Part shown: piece by piece, positions 12,385 through 21,732 of the stretch
Layout: each line of letters opens with the position of its first letter
Position numbering within the stretch: the stretch's first letter is position 1
NCBI RefSeq assembly: GCF_024722375.1
Contig: NZ_CP102734.1
Span: forward strand, 505,346 to 569,345
Source: Mycoplasma iguanae
Lineage (GTDB): Bacteria > Bacillota_I > Bacilli_A > Mycoplasmatales > Metamycoplasmataceae
Direction: 5' to 3'
Length of the DNA: 64,000 nt
Notes under the pieces: model-generated
What the model was told of the DNA's origin: nothing
What the model saw: only the letters and a program-made list of their open reading frames with translations
Databases searched by the model: none
Translations under genes and position numbers: made by a program

Positions 12385-14301
12385 TTACATTTTTGAAATA
12401 AATTTAATCACCGATTTTAATAGTTTTACATTAAAATCTCTATTGTTTTTAGATAAATCTCATGTATTTTGATCTATATTTTGTAATGTTCTATCCGGTA
12501 AACCTAATGATTGAATTTTTTCATTTTTGTAAAATTCAGAATCTTCAACAAAAGACTGTATTAAATATTCTCATTCAGATTCCAATACTTTTCTTGCTAG
12601 TTTATACTTTGAAAGTTTGTCAATAATTTCGGAATCACTTGCAGAAGAATTTGTAGATTTATTAAGTAAACTTAAATTTTCAAATTTGAATCTTTCTGTA
12701 TCAAAATCTTCATCATGAAAAAACTTCTTCTTTTTAAGTTGTCAATTTTTTAGTCTTTTATCATCATTATATTCTTGAACGCTGTATAAATGTTCAATGG
12801 AAAAATTTTCTCCAAGTAAAATATTTTTTAAATAATCATTAAATTCTTTTGAATCATTTGCCACATCATTTAGTAATGATGATTGTAATGCTAAAATAAC
12901 TTTTATAATACGAGATTGATCTTCAATTTTTGCTTTAGAAACATTTTTCTTATCATTATAAGATAGATTAAAAATAGAATCTACATCAATGGTTTCAATA
13001 ATATCTTCAATAGATGATTTATATTCATTTATATCATTATCATCTAATGTAATAGCACTAGTAAAACTTTCTAGTCTCTTATTTATACTTTTTGTGTAAT
13101 TTTTAATTAAAGTTAAGGTTAATCTTTTGGCAATTTCTTCTAATTCTTTATAATTTATTTCTTTTGTATCAGGCAGATAAAGTGTAGGTCTATCTTCGAT
13201 ATAATTATGTCTGTTTCTGAATAATTCTGTTAAAAATTTTAGTAAATCAGAATAATTTTCATATTGTAAAAGGATTCATGATGTATAAATGGGAGATTTT
13301 AATTTTAAATTGGTTTCATAGTTAGAGAAAATTTTATAAATTTTTTCAAAATCTTTAATATAACTTAAAAATTTATTAACAAATTCTTTAGCAACTAACT
13401 GGTCATTAAATACTTCATTTTTGTATAATGATAACCATTTACCAATACCTGTTTCATTTAAATAATTTATATTAGTATCAATTTGGTAGTATGAGTTCAA
13501 GAAAATATAAATAATATTATCTATACCTTTATTGTAACCATTACCATATACTTTATAGTTTGGTATATCTTTGTTTAAACCTCTGTTTTCAGCAAGTTCA
13601 CTAATTTTTTCTTTGATTGCAAAAATACTATGTGTACTATTGCTTATTCTTAAGGCTTGTGATAAGATAGAGTAAAAAATATCACTCTGTGAAAGTTCGA
13701 TTGATAAAGAATTAATGTTTAAAAAATATTTTAAAGAATCACTAATATTGGTATATTCCAAAGAAATACATTTTACATGGTTAAAAATGTAATCATATAA
13801 ACCATCATATCAATTTGGTTGATAGTCATTTCAAGCGTTATTTATTTGAGATCTTATATTATCAAGAGTTTTACTAATATCTGCCTTATGTTTTTGACTT
13901 CTAAAATTATTAGCAAAACCTAAACAACTTTTTATTTCCTCAGTTAAATAATATTCTTCTTGCAACACAAAATTACCGTCAGGCATTAAAAACTTGTTAT
14001 GTTTATCAATTCTTTCTTGTGAACATTTTTCTGCTAAAACAGATAAAATCAAAATCAGTGAAGTAATTCTTTGTTGCCCATCAATGACATCATTTACTTT
14101 TGCAGAACAAAAAGCTAGTGTACCAATAAAATAATTTTTTTGAGGACTTTTGTCATATTCTTGAAAAATATCATCTATAAATTTGTATAAATTTCTTCCT
14201 GTGTTTTTTTGACCTCAAACATACTCTCTTTGGTAGTAAGGTATATTTATTATTTTATATTTGTTAAAAATATCCTTTATACTTAAAAATTCGTATTTCA
14301 T
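12385..14301 (-). CDS. DUF262/DUF1524 protein (GmrSD-type nuclease)
   Basis: The 638-residue protein carries an N-terminal DUF262 domain: IPYYQREYVWG (about residues 21-31) and VIDGQQRITSLILIL (about 64-78), the DGQQR motif of the ParB/Srx-like NTP-binding fold in GmrS. Near the C-terminus FSIEHLYSVQEYN (His about 503) and ENLSLLNKSTNSS match the DUF1524 HNH-type nuclease segment of GmrD. Fused GmrSD proteins are type IV restriction enzymes that cut modified DNA. The start is ATG 14301 with AAGGAGG nine bases upstream. It lies 13 bases after the hsdS genes in the same direction, so it is very likely cotranscribed with the HsdM/HsdS set. What it recognises here is unknown; it may stand in for the missing HsdR. 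Confidence 0.82.
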
Positions 14302-14314
14302 GTAGTGATCCTCC

Positions 14315-15097
14315 TTAATATTTGTATGTATATTTATCAACTAGTTTTTGATTATAATTAACTTTTCCTTGGAAGTAAATATAGGAAATATAGTTTAATG
14401 CAAGTATATAATATTTATTATTTTCTTGTCATATATATTCATCTTCTGAACTGACTTTTAAACAGGGCAATAAAATAGTTTCGCGACTGATATTTTCTTT
14501 GTTGGCTCCATAAGCATAGCCGTAAATTCCATTATTAAAAACATTGGTTATTATTTTAGCTAAAAAATGATTGGCTAAACTATTAAAATTTTTCTGTAAA
14601 TTTTCATTTTTATAATTTATCACATATGTATTTGGTGTAGCAACAAAATCATAATCATGATAAAAACAATAACCTACACTCCCGATATTATTGATAGTTA
14701 GTTGATTACTAAAAATGGGAATTTTTGGATCTATATCATCCTTATTAATATACTTATAAGAAGGATTTTTTGAACTAGTAACCACCTTAAGATAATTATT
14801 TTGTGCTTGATCGAGTAAATTATAATTTTTTAATACAAATCATTTTTTAACCATTGTAAACTCAAATAAATCACCTAGTTTAAACGATTTTCAAATAATA
14901 TTTGTTTTATCTTGTAAATAAGCTAGTTCATATTTAGCTTTTTGAGCTTCATATTTAGCTTTTTGAGCTTCATACAATCTAATTGTTTTTTGCTCTTTAT
15001 ATTCTTTAGCTTGCTCCATTAAATCTTTTATATAATCAGTAGCAAGCGTATAATATTTGCCATCTTCTATATATATATATATATATATATTGGTCAT
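14315..15097 (-). CDS. Half-length HsdS (linker plus second target-recognition domain)
   Basis: An uninterrupted frame of 260 codons starts at ATG 15097, just at the edge of the TA tract, so the protein begins MTN followed by alternating Ile-Tyr. It holds the long helical linker with a tandem heptad (EAQKAKY twice, encoded by a 21-base tandem repeat), the repeated entry motif IIWKSFKLGDLFEF, and a recognition domain with IGSVGYCFYHDYDFVATPNT and ISRETILLPCL. It ends KLVDKYTYKY. Half-length S subunits can work as dimers in some type I systems; that this one does is inference. No clear ribosome site precedes ATG 15097, so translation may depend on the frame upstream being restored. Confidence 0.6.
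14326..14457 (+). repeat. Direct repeat, hsdS 3' end (partner 15640-15771)
   Basis: 132 bases appear identical, base for base, in the two hsdS copies with a constant offset of 1314. They code for the extreme C-terminal part of HsdS. Confidence 0.85.
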
Positions 15098-15178
15098 CCA
15101 GTTTAACTTCTAAACAAGGCAGTAAAATACTTTCGCGGCTGATGTGATTTTGATTCAATTTATAAATATAATTGTAGA
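14857..15178 (+). repeat. Direct repeat, hsdS linker with TA tract (partner 16166-16487)
   Basis: About 322 bases match the partner block with a constant offset of 1309; I saw one difference (15100 A against 16409 G). The block spans the coiled-coil linker and the TA tract, while flanking recognition domains differ, as expected from recombination or gene conversion. Confidence 0.85.
15068..15090 (-). repeat. (TA)11 dinucleotide tract in hsdS copy B
   Basis: A 23-base alternating TA run lies where the first recognition domain meets the linker and encodes alternating Ile and Tyr. The frame upstream (codon tops at positions congruent to 2 mod 3) and downstream (1 mod 3) differ; gain of one TA unit or loss of two would join them. 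This is the classic arrangement of a phase-variation switch. Confidence 0.85.
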
Positions 15179-15639
15179 TATTGTTACTAAAAAGATTTGT
15201 TAGTATTTTTGCTAAAAAATGATTAACCGAATTATCTAATTTTTCTAAATCTTTATTTTTATAACTTAGAACACAGGTATCAGCGGTTGCAACAAAATCA
15301 TAATCATGATAAAAAGAATAACCTACACTACCATTTTTATTAATAGTTAGTTGATTTCTAAAAATAGGAATCGTTGGATCTAAATCATCCTTATTAATAT
15401 ACTTATATGAAGTGTTTTTGAACTAGTAACAACCTTAATGTAATTATCTTGAGCTTGATCAACTAAATTGTAATTTTTAGTGTCAATGATCCTGGAACAG
15501 TTATAAACTCAAATAAATCACCTAACTTAAAAGATTTTCAAATAATTTTGTTCATATTCTATTCCTTACTTATATTTAATAAAATTCCTTTTATGAAATC
15601 ATAATTTTTATTTTAGAGATATTTGTTTTTAATGCTTAT

Positions 15640-15771
15640 ATGTATATTTATCAACTAGTTTTTGATTATAATTAACTTTTCCTTGGAAGTAAATATAGGA
15701 AATATAGTTTAATGCAAGTATATAATATTTATTATTTTCTTGTCATATATATTCATCTTCTGAACTGACTT
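15640..15771 (+). repeat. Direct repeat, hsdS 3' end (partner 14326-14457)
   Basis: Second copy of the identical 132-base block at the 3' end of hsdS copy A. Confidence 0.85.
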
Positions 15772-16165
15772 CTAAGCAAGGCAGTAAAATAGTTTCATGG
15801 TTGATGCGTTCATAAGATAGTATGTAAGAATATCCAAAAATATCATTACTAAAAATATGCGTTAATATTTTAGCTAAAAAATGATTAACAAAACTACCTA
15901 ATTTTTCTAGATCTTTATTTTTATAGTTTAAAACACATGTATTTGGCCTAGCAACAAATTCATAATCATGATAAAAGCAATAACCTACACTGCCCATATT
16001 ATTAATAGTAAGTTGATTAGCAAAAATAGGGATTGTTGGATCTAAATCATCCTTATTAATATACTTATATGAAGTGTTTTTGAACTAGTAACTACTTTTA
16101 AATAATTATCTTGCGCTTGTTCGAGTAAATTGTAATTTTTAGTGTAAATGATCATGGAATAGATA

Positions 16166-16487
16166 TAAACTCAAATAAATCACCTAGTTTAAACGATTTT
16201 CAAATAATATTTGTTTTATCTTGTAAATAAGCTAGTTCATATTTAGCTTTTTGAGCTTCATATTTAGCTTTTTGAGCTTCATACAATCTAATTGTTTTTT
16301 GCTCTTTATATTCTTTAGCTTGCTCCATTAAATCTTTTATATAATCAGTAGCAAGCGTATAATATTTGCCATCTTCTATATATATATATATATATATATT
16401 GGTCATCCGGTTTAACTTCTAAACAAGGCAGTAAAATACTTTCGCGGCTGATGTGATTTTGATTCAATTTATAAATATAATTGTAGA
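16166..16487 (+). repeat. Direct repeat, hsdS linker with TA tract (partner 14857-15178)
   Basis: Second copy of the near-identical linker block in hsdS copy A. Confidence 0.85.
16377..16399 (-). repeat. (TA)11 dinucleotide tract in hsdS copy A
   Basis: Same length and same position in the gene as the tract in copy B. The frame before it (0 mod 3) and after it (2 mod 3) do not match; one more TA unit would join them. Confidence 0.85.
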
Positions 16488-16868
16488 CATTATTAGTAAA
16501 AAGATTTGTTAGTATTTTTGCTAAAAAATGATTAACAGAATTATCTAATTTTTTAAATCCTTATTTTTATAACTTAGAATACACGTATCAGCAGTTGCGA
16601 CAAAATCATAATCATGATAAAAAGAATAACCCACACTGCCATTTTTATTAATGGTAAGTTGATTATTAAAAATGGGAATCGTTGGATTTAAATCATCCTT
16701 ATTAATATACTTATATGAAGTGTTTTTAGAACTAGTGACAACCTTAATGTAATTATCTTGCGCTTCATCAACTAAATTGTAATTTTTTAGTGTCAATGAT
16801 CCTGGAACAGTTATAAACTCAAATAAATCATCTAGTTTAAACGATTTTCAAATAACTTCACCCATATT

Positions 16869-18353
16869 TTATTCCTTGCTTAAAATATCAATAATGTATT
16901 TTTCAAAACTACCATCGACATCAACAAAGGAATTATTTACAGAACTAATTAATTCATTTTTCTCTTGTAGCATCTTTTTAATAGTGATATTTTCAAAAGT
17001 AATATCTGCTTCTTGTTTGTTGATTTTGATTCTGTTGGGGTCAATTTTTGCATCAAATTCTAATTCTTTATTTACTTCATAGAAATTTGATCATGTTCTT
17101 ACAAAATCAGAAGCAGTCATTTTGGTTGAAGAAGTAGTTATTTTATTTAATAGTTCTGCTTTTTTCGTTTCATATGTTTGATTTTTATCTACTAAACCAC
17201 TATCTTTTAAATAAACATATCCTGTATCGGTGAAGTTATAATAACGGATAATGTCTTCTTTTTTGTGTTGTTTATCAACATTAAATATAAAAATAGATGC
17301 TGGTTGTGATTTACCACTTTCAGTAAATAAGTCATCTTGAGTTTTAATTACACTTTCTAAAGTTGCAATATTTAAAATTTTGGAAAAAATTTCTTTACTT
17401 TGTCCAAATTTTTGTGGTGGAATAATAACAACTACTTTACATTTCTCACAATTTGAACCTTTAACAAGTTCGATATTTTTATATACAATATCAAGTGGTT
17501 TGTATTTATCTTCATAAGGGGGATTTAATATAGCTTTAGTTGGATAAATTTTTGATGTAACACCATCTGTTTGAAATTTTAGTGAAGATTTTTCTAATTT
17601 TAATACATCTTCACTAAACAGTAATGATTCATTTAAGTTTTTTAACATAAAGTTAGCTAAAGATAAAGTTGTCATTTTAGGATCATTATCATTTGCTATA
17701 ATCGCGTTATATAGCCTTTTGTTATATTTATCTTTTTCTTCTTTTGTAATTTCATTGTTTTTATGATCATTATCCATTTTTGAAATCATTGTTGAATATG
17801 ATAATAGCGAAAATAATCCTGTACCGCTACAAAGGTCTGCTACTATATCTTTTTTATAATCAAGATCTGCTAAATCAATCATTAATTGCGCTGCAAAAGT
17901 AGGGGTTAATACAATTCCTTCATTACTTTTACTTGCTTTTTTATCAACTTCCATATACAAAGTTTCGAAAAATAAATCATTATTTTTTATAGAAGGATAA
18001 TCATTTCGGATAAAAGAATGGATAAATTCTTGAAATGCTGCTCTGTTTCTATCTAAGTTGGTATTTACTCCAGATATTGTTTTAAGTGAATTCATTACAG
18101 CTTTATGAGTGCTAGCTTGTAAATTTAATTTTTTAACTTCATTCTCTGCTAATTCCAATAATTGATCAATCGGTTTTTTATCTTCTCTCACAAAATTTAT
18201 AAAACTAGTTAATTTATCTGAGTTTTGAAAATCTCTGTTTTTAGCTAAACAAAAAATTAGTGCAGCAATAAAAATTACTTTACTATTTCTTGAAATATCA
18301 GTGTCAAGTTCATAAATACTTTGATTTAATTTTTTTATATCTCTTAATTCCAT
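16869..18353 (-). CDS. hsdM: N6-adenine DNA methyltransferase (HsdM/BcgI-like modification subunit)
   Basis: This 494-residue protein methylates adenine in the sequence chosen by the HsdS partner. Motif I is VADLCSGTGLFSL (about residues 168-180, SAM binding), preceded by NEGIVLTPTFAAQLMIDLA, the usual lead-in of HsdM. Motif IV is ILNPPYEDKYKP (about 275-286, catalytic NPPY). One TGA near the C-terminus is Trp. There is no PD-ExK or helicase region, so it does not contain a nuclease, and no hsdR gene is in the window. The start overlaps the stop of the XRE regulator by 10 bases, and hsdS copy A begins four bases after its stop: a tight operon. Confidence 0.9.
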
Positions 18354-18556
18354 ATTTCCTTATCTTCCATTTCTATATTATGTTTTTCAAACAATTCTTT
18401 TAGTTTTTCTTTTGCAATAATTGTAGGTTGATGGTGTCCATTTTCTCATCTATTAACTGATGTAAAAGCAACGCCTAACATTTTTGCTAAATCTTGCTGT
18501 GAACAGTTTAATTTGGATCTTAATTTTTTTATAGCACTTGGATAGTTTATTATCAC
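18344..18556 (-). CDS. XRE-family helix-turn-helix regulator (controller-like)
   Basis: A 70-residue DNA-binding protein with the lambda-repressor-type HTH: LRSKLNCSQQDLAKMLGVAF followed by TSVNRWENGHHQPT. It heads the hsdM-hsdS operon and overlaps hsdM by 10 bases, as restriction-modification controller proteins often do. An ATG at 18562 lies only one base after the strong ribosome site AGGAGG, which is too close, while GTG 18556 lies seven bases after it, so I take GTG as the start. A TATAAT-like box lies upstream on the minus strand near 18600. One TGA is Trp within the recognition region (NRWENG). Confidence 0.85.
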
Positions 18557-18632
18557 CAGCATACCTCCTCATCTATTTTTTACTAAAATATAACAAATTA
18601 TAGCAGAATATTTTAAATGTTATAATAAAAAA

Positions 18633-18667
18633 GTTTTACAATTTATTAATGATATAAATTGTAAAAC
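18633..18667 (-). terminator. Terminator of the recombinase-like gene
   Basis: Perfect 13-base arms (GTTTTACAATTTA and its complement) with a nine-base loop, followed on the minus strand by a T6 run. It separates the recombinase-like gene from the hsd operon. Confidence 0.8.
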
Positions 18668-18697
18668 AACAAATAATTTGCATTATTGTTTTTGAAT

Positions 18698-19669
18698 TTA
18701 GTTAAAATTTTTGTTTTTAGTCATTTTTAACTTTGTTAAATGATCTTTTAAATTTTTATTAATTTTTTGAAGAGAATTAAGCTCAAGATTTAAATGATTA
18801 ATTTGGTTTAAAAGTATATTTCTTTCATCAAGTAGTTTTTTTACGTCTAAACTGTCTATAATCTCCATTTGTGCTCTTTCTAGGTTTCGCCTCATTATTG
18901 CTTCATTTTCAATTATATAAAATTCAAATAATTTCTTAGTGTTTTTATCTTTAGTAATCAACATAATTTCAGTTATAGACATTCCTGTGTCTACCATTTG
19001 TGCTATTTTATCAGCTATTAAAGTATCCGAATCTATAGAATTATTAAAATCTGGATATTTTGACAATACAAAATTTGAAAATTTTGTAAATTCAGCTTTA
19101 TAGCTATCAGCGTCTACATTATTTAAAATCAATCAAGAATGAATTTTTTTAAAATCTTCCCTTAAATCTTCAGTAATTAATATCATTCTTTTAGAATTTG
19201 CTGCATTTACCTTAGTTTTTGCAACATTTACCATAAACTCTCAGTTGTCCATTTCTTTCCAGTTTACACGTGCTAATTCGTCAATTTTACAAGCATTAGC
19301 TCATTGAATTAAAAACAACATTCTAAAAACTGGTTTTTTGTATAAAATTAACATTTTTTTCAAAATTTGGCGTTGTTCTGGAGTATATGCATTTTTTAAA
19401 GTTTTATCGTCTTTAAATCTTTCAAGATTATGAACTTTAAAACTTTTTTCATATTCTAAATTTACTCATTTAATAAATGAAGATATATGGTGCATTTTTA
19501 GATTTTTTGTACTGCTTTTTATGTCTAAATTAGCAATTAATTCATTTATACTTTCTATATTGATAGTTTCAAAATTTTCTAATAATTTTAATGTATTTTT
19601 TATTGATGATCTAGTTTTGATGTTTTCAAATTTTGATAAATATATTTCAATCATTTTTTGTAATTCCAT
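18698..19669 (-). CDS. Tyrosine-recombinase-like protein with altered catalytic residues and C-terminal coiled coil
   Basis: 323 residues. The N-terminal 90 residues look like a core-binding (SAM-like) domain of phage-type integrases. FLIQWANACKIDELARVNWK then has the spacing of integrase box I (T-G-x-R-x-x-E-L-x-x-L-x-W) but Lys stands where Arg I belongs. VAKTKVNAANSKRMILI fits the beta-hairpin Lys. The region ADKIAQMVDTGMSITEIMLI through FEFYI parallels box II (H-x-x-R, LGH, Y) but the His/Arg pair and the LGH are absent; the Tyr remains. A coiled coil of about 80 residues follows. ATG 19669 has GGGAG five bases upstream and is preferred over ATG 19702. Neighbour of the hsd locus, on the same strand. 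The family call is from pattern only. Confidence 0.55.
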
Positions 19670-19860
19670 AAAATCTCCCATTTTATAAATATTTAATAAC
19701 AAAAATTAGGATTTTTATTTATAAATTATTAATCACTAAATTAAAATCATTTATGAAAATTCACAATAATTTTCTTTGTTTTTGTTAGTTAAAATTATAC
19801 TTATTTTAATTAACTTTTACAACTGTTTTAAATATCATCTAAAAATCTAAAAATAAAAAA

Positions 19861-19887
19861 ATCTTGTTTATATAAACAAGATTTTTA
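19861..19887. terminator. Terminator after the tRNA-Cys/tRNA-Arg pair
   Basis: A 22-base palindrome (ATCTTGTTTAT and its complement) flanked by A- and T-runs lies just downstream of the minus-strand tRNA-Arg. A related hairpin with the same AATCTTGTT arm lies at the second copy (28233-28262). Confidence 0.75.
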
Positions 19888-19903
19888 GGTCATTTTTATG
19901 ATA

Positions 19904-19980
19904 TGGCGCGCCCGGAAGGAGTCGAACCCTCAACCTTTTGGGCCGTAACCAAACACTCTGTCCAATTGAGCTACGAGCGC
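19904..19980 (-). tRNA. tRNA-Arg (anticodon ACG), copy 1
   Basis: 77 bases including an encoded CCA. The acceptor arms GCGCTCG and CGGGCGC pair, the anticodon stem TTTGG/CCAAA encloses the loop TTACGGC, giving anticodon ACG, and the T-loop is TTCGACT. It is transcribed after tRNA-Cys with three bases between them. Confidence 0.95.
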
Positions 19981-19983
19981 ATA

Positions 19984-20058
19984 TGGAGGCACCAACCGGA
20001 CTCGAACCGGTAATCAGGGTGTTGCAGACCCATGCCTTCGCCGTTTGGCCATGGTGCC
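19984..20058 (-). tRNA. tRNA-Cys (anticodon GCA)
   Basis: 75 bases including encoded CCA. Acceptor GGCACCA pairs with TGGTGCC, the anticodon loop CTGCAAC gives GCA, and the T-arm ACCGG-TTCGAGT-CCGGT is perfect. It is the only intact tRNA-Cys in the window; its duplicate at 28358-28434 is ruined. Confidence 0.95.
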
Positions 20059-20104
20059 CCTTTGGGGTTAAAAAGCTTTGAAATTATACAATATTTTTAG
20101 GAAA

Positions 20105-20150
20105 TTATTTTAATAAAATTTTGGCAACACCATTATTTTTCTATTAGTTT
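20105..20150 (-). pseudogene. Remnant of the 3' end of a HAD hydrolase gene
   Basis: The bases just upstream of tRNA-Cys still encode KNNGVAKILLK and a stop, matching NGGVAKILSK near the end of the intact HAD hydrolase at 28460-29275. A frameshift and lack of homology end the match after about 50 bases. It marks the edge of the duplicated segment. Confidence 0.6.
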
Positions 20151-20287
20151 CTGCTTTTAAACAATATTTTTTAGAAAAAAAATGGTAGTAAATATCTTAT
20201 GAGATTTGAGAACTTGAATTTTTCATTTTTTTATAGCTTTTTAAAATATTTTTATTTTTTAATTTTTCAAATTAAAATTAAATTATT

Positions 20288-21571
20288 ATGAAAAAATATT
20301 TAATGTTAAATGCTTTATGAGTCGCACCACTGATTACAATTTCTTGTTCATCTGCTTCAAAACCCGTTCAAGAAGTAAGCACACCGGTTAAAACAGCTCC
20401 GGTTAATGATAATCCAACATCAAAGCCCAATTTAGATAATCAATCTAATTTAACTAATGTGAGTTTTGATCAAAAATTTAGTAATATTGTTAAAGCTAAA
20501 GATAATAATGATATTTATGCAATAAACCAAAAAAATCAATTAGTTAAGTGAAAAAATCAAAATTGAGAAGTTATTGCCGATAATATAGCTCAAAATAGCC
20601 CTTTATTAATTTCTAAGGGCAGAATTAGTGCTATGGATACTAATGGTAACTATGTTTTAATTCAAGGAAATAAAGTTTTAGGAAGTAGTGTTAAGATTGC
20701 TCCTTTAAGTACTTTTATTCATTTAGGTTTTGCTTCAATTGTTGTAGCAAAAGAAGGTAATAATTATTATTTAACTAGATTAGAATCTAGTGGTAATTCT
20801 ATGACAATAAATTCTCAAAATAGAACAGAAAAATTATTGCCTGATAGTAAACCAATTCAAGTTAATTTACCTAGCGGGAATAATGATAATGGTCATATCA
20901 CAGTCTTAACAACTCCCGATGATAGTGATCAACATTCAAATCTACATATAGGTGACTCCATTAATGCTAAAAAAATATTATTTATTGAAAGACATGATAT
21001 GAATGATATTTGAGCATCGATAAGCTTAGATAATAATGTTTTTCATGAAAATAGAATTCAATCTATTTTGATAAATGGAAAAAATTATTTAGTAACAGTT
21101 CTTACAAGCAAAGATTCTCAAATGTCAAAAATAATACTTTTAGAAAGATCAGGTGCAGAATTAAAGATTGTCAGTGAAGGACCAGAAGTTGCTGCTAATC
21201 TATGAATGAGTTTTGTTGTAGTTAATAATTCACAATTAATTGTTAATCATAGTCCTCATGCAAATTCTGTAACTTTTTTATATAAATTTGATAATAATCT
21301 AAAAATTACCACAGAAAAAGTTAGTTCAGAGATTACGACTTATTTAGCTGATAGTTTTCATACAAATATTTCAAGCTTTGATGAAAAAAATTTTTATGCA
21401 CCAAATTTTCAAGACAAAACTATTTTAACTGCTATTAACTTAAACGATAAAACTTCTAAAACAATTAAAATACCTCATAATATTAAAAACATCATAGCAT
21501 TAAATAATTCAAAAAATGAAGTTTTAGTTCTTGATGAAGACCAAAACATTTATAAATTAAAATTTTTTTAA
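20288..21571 (+). CDS. Putative lipoprotein, possible beta-propeller
   Basis: A 427-residue protein not recognised by name. The N-terminus MKKYLMLNALWVAPLITISC is a lipoprotein signal peptide with Cys 20 as the likely lipidated residue, followed by a Ser/Pro/Lys/Asn-rich spacer (to about residue 58) that would hold the domain off the membrane. The rest has repeated strands of the type NNDIYAINQKNQLVKWKNQNWEVI and ILVL-DEDQNIYKLKFF, reminiscent of a beta-propeller of tectonin type; this is a guess from pattern. No clear ribosome site precedes ATG 20288. The gene lies just inside the left edge of the tRNA-flanked ribose module and could be a surface substrate binder. Confidence 0.75.
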
Positions 21572-21732
21572 TAATTTTTAATTTATAAATGTTGCCATAA
21601 AGCAATCCTTAATTTTTCTTACATTAATAAAAATAGTGTAAGTCCAGAAATTTCATAAAAAAAACATTATTTCTCTGTTTAATTATAAAAAATCTAACTT
21701 TTTTATAAAATTTTATGTTTTATAATTTTAAA

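Larger units (their letters stand above)
14315..15555 (-). pseudogene. hsdS: hsdS copy B, restriction specificity subunit, out of frame
   Basis: A type I/BcgI-like specificity subunit with two target-recognition halves joined by a helical linker. ATG 15555 opens MNKIIWKSFKLGDLFEF but a T5 tract (15474-15478), one base shorter than the T6 of copy A, shifts the frame and leads to TAG after about 30 residues. A second single-base loss near 15420 follows, and the (TA)11 tract at 15068-15090 is also one unit short for continuity. The first recognition half (NGSVGYSFYHDYDFVAT type) is thus unreadable from the start, while the second half is intact (see 14315-15097). It lies between hsdS copy A and the GmrSD gene. 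Either a decayed gene or a phase-OFF state with silent-cassette function. Confidence 0.8.
15629..16865 (-). pseudogene. hsdS: hsdS copy A, restriction specificity subunit, frameshifted
   Basis: ATG 16865 starts MGEVIWKSFKLDDLFEFITV four bases past the hsdM stop. The first recognition half continues to CILSYKNKDL, where one base is missing (T6 at 16549-16554 against T5C in copy B), giving TAG at 16545-16547 after about 106 residues. The (TA)11 tract at 16377-16399 is again one unit short, and two further single-base losses lie at 16136-16140 and near 16081. The C-terminal piece is open from 15997 to TAA 15629. I traced each frame step and they are mutually consistent, so these are real indels, not misreading. 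The domain order is the same as copy B. Confidence 0.8.
19871..20140 (+). repeat. Direct repeat, left copy (HAD 3' end, tRNA-Cys, tRNA-Arg, hairpin)
   Basis: About 270 bases match the segment at 28247-28525 in the same orientation. tRNA-Arg differs at only two positions; the tRNA-Cys part has drifted heavily. Flanking text such as AAAAGCTTTGAAATTAT and AAAATTTTGGCAACACC is shared. The edges are approximate. Confidence 0.8.

Noticed and set aside
14326-16487. CRISPR array, suggested by repeated blocks
   Set aside because: The repeats are long, few and coding (hsdS), without regular short repeats or spacers or cas genes.
20288-21571. Sialidase or other glycosidase assigned to the lipoprotein
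   Set aside because: Repeats hint at a propeller, but no Asp-box or catalytic motif is visible, so I leave it unnamed.
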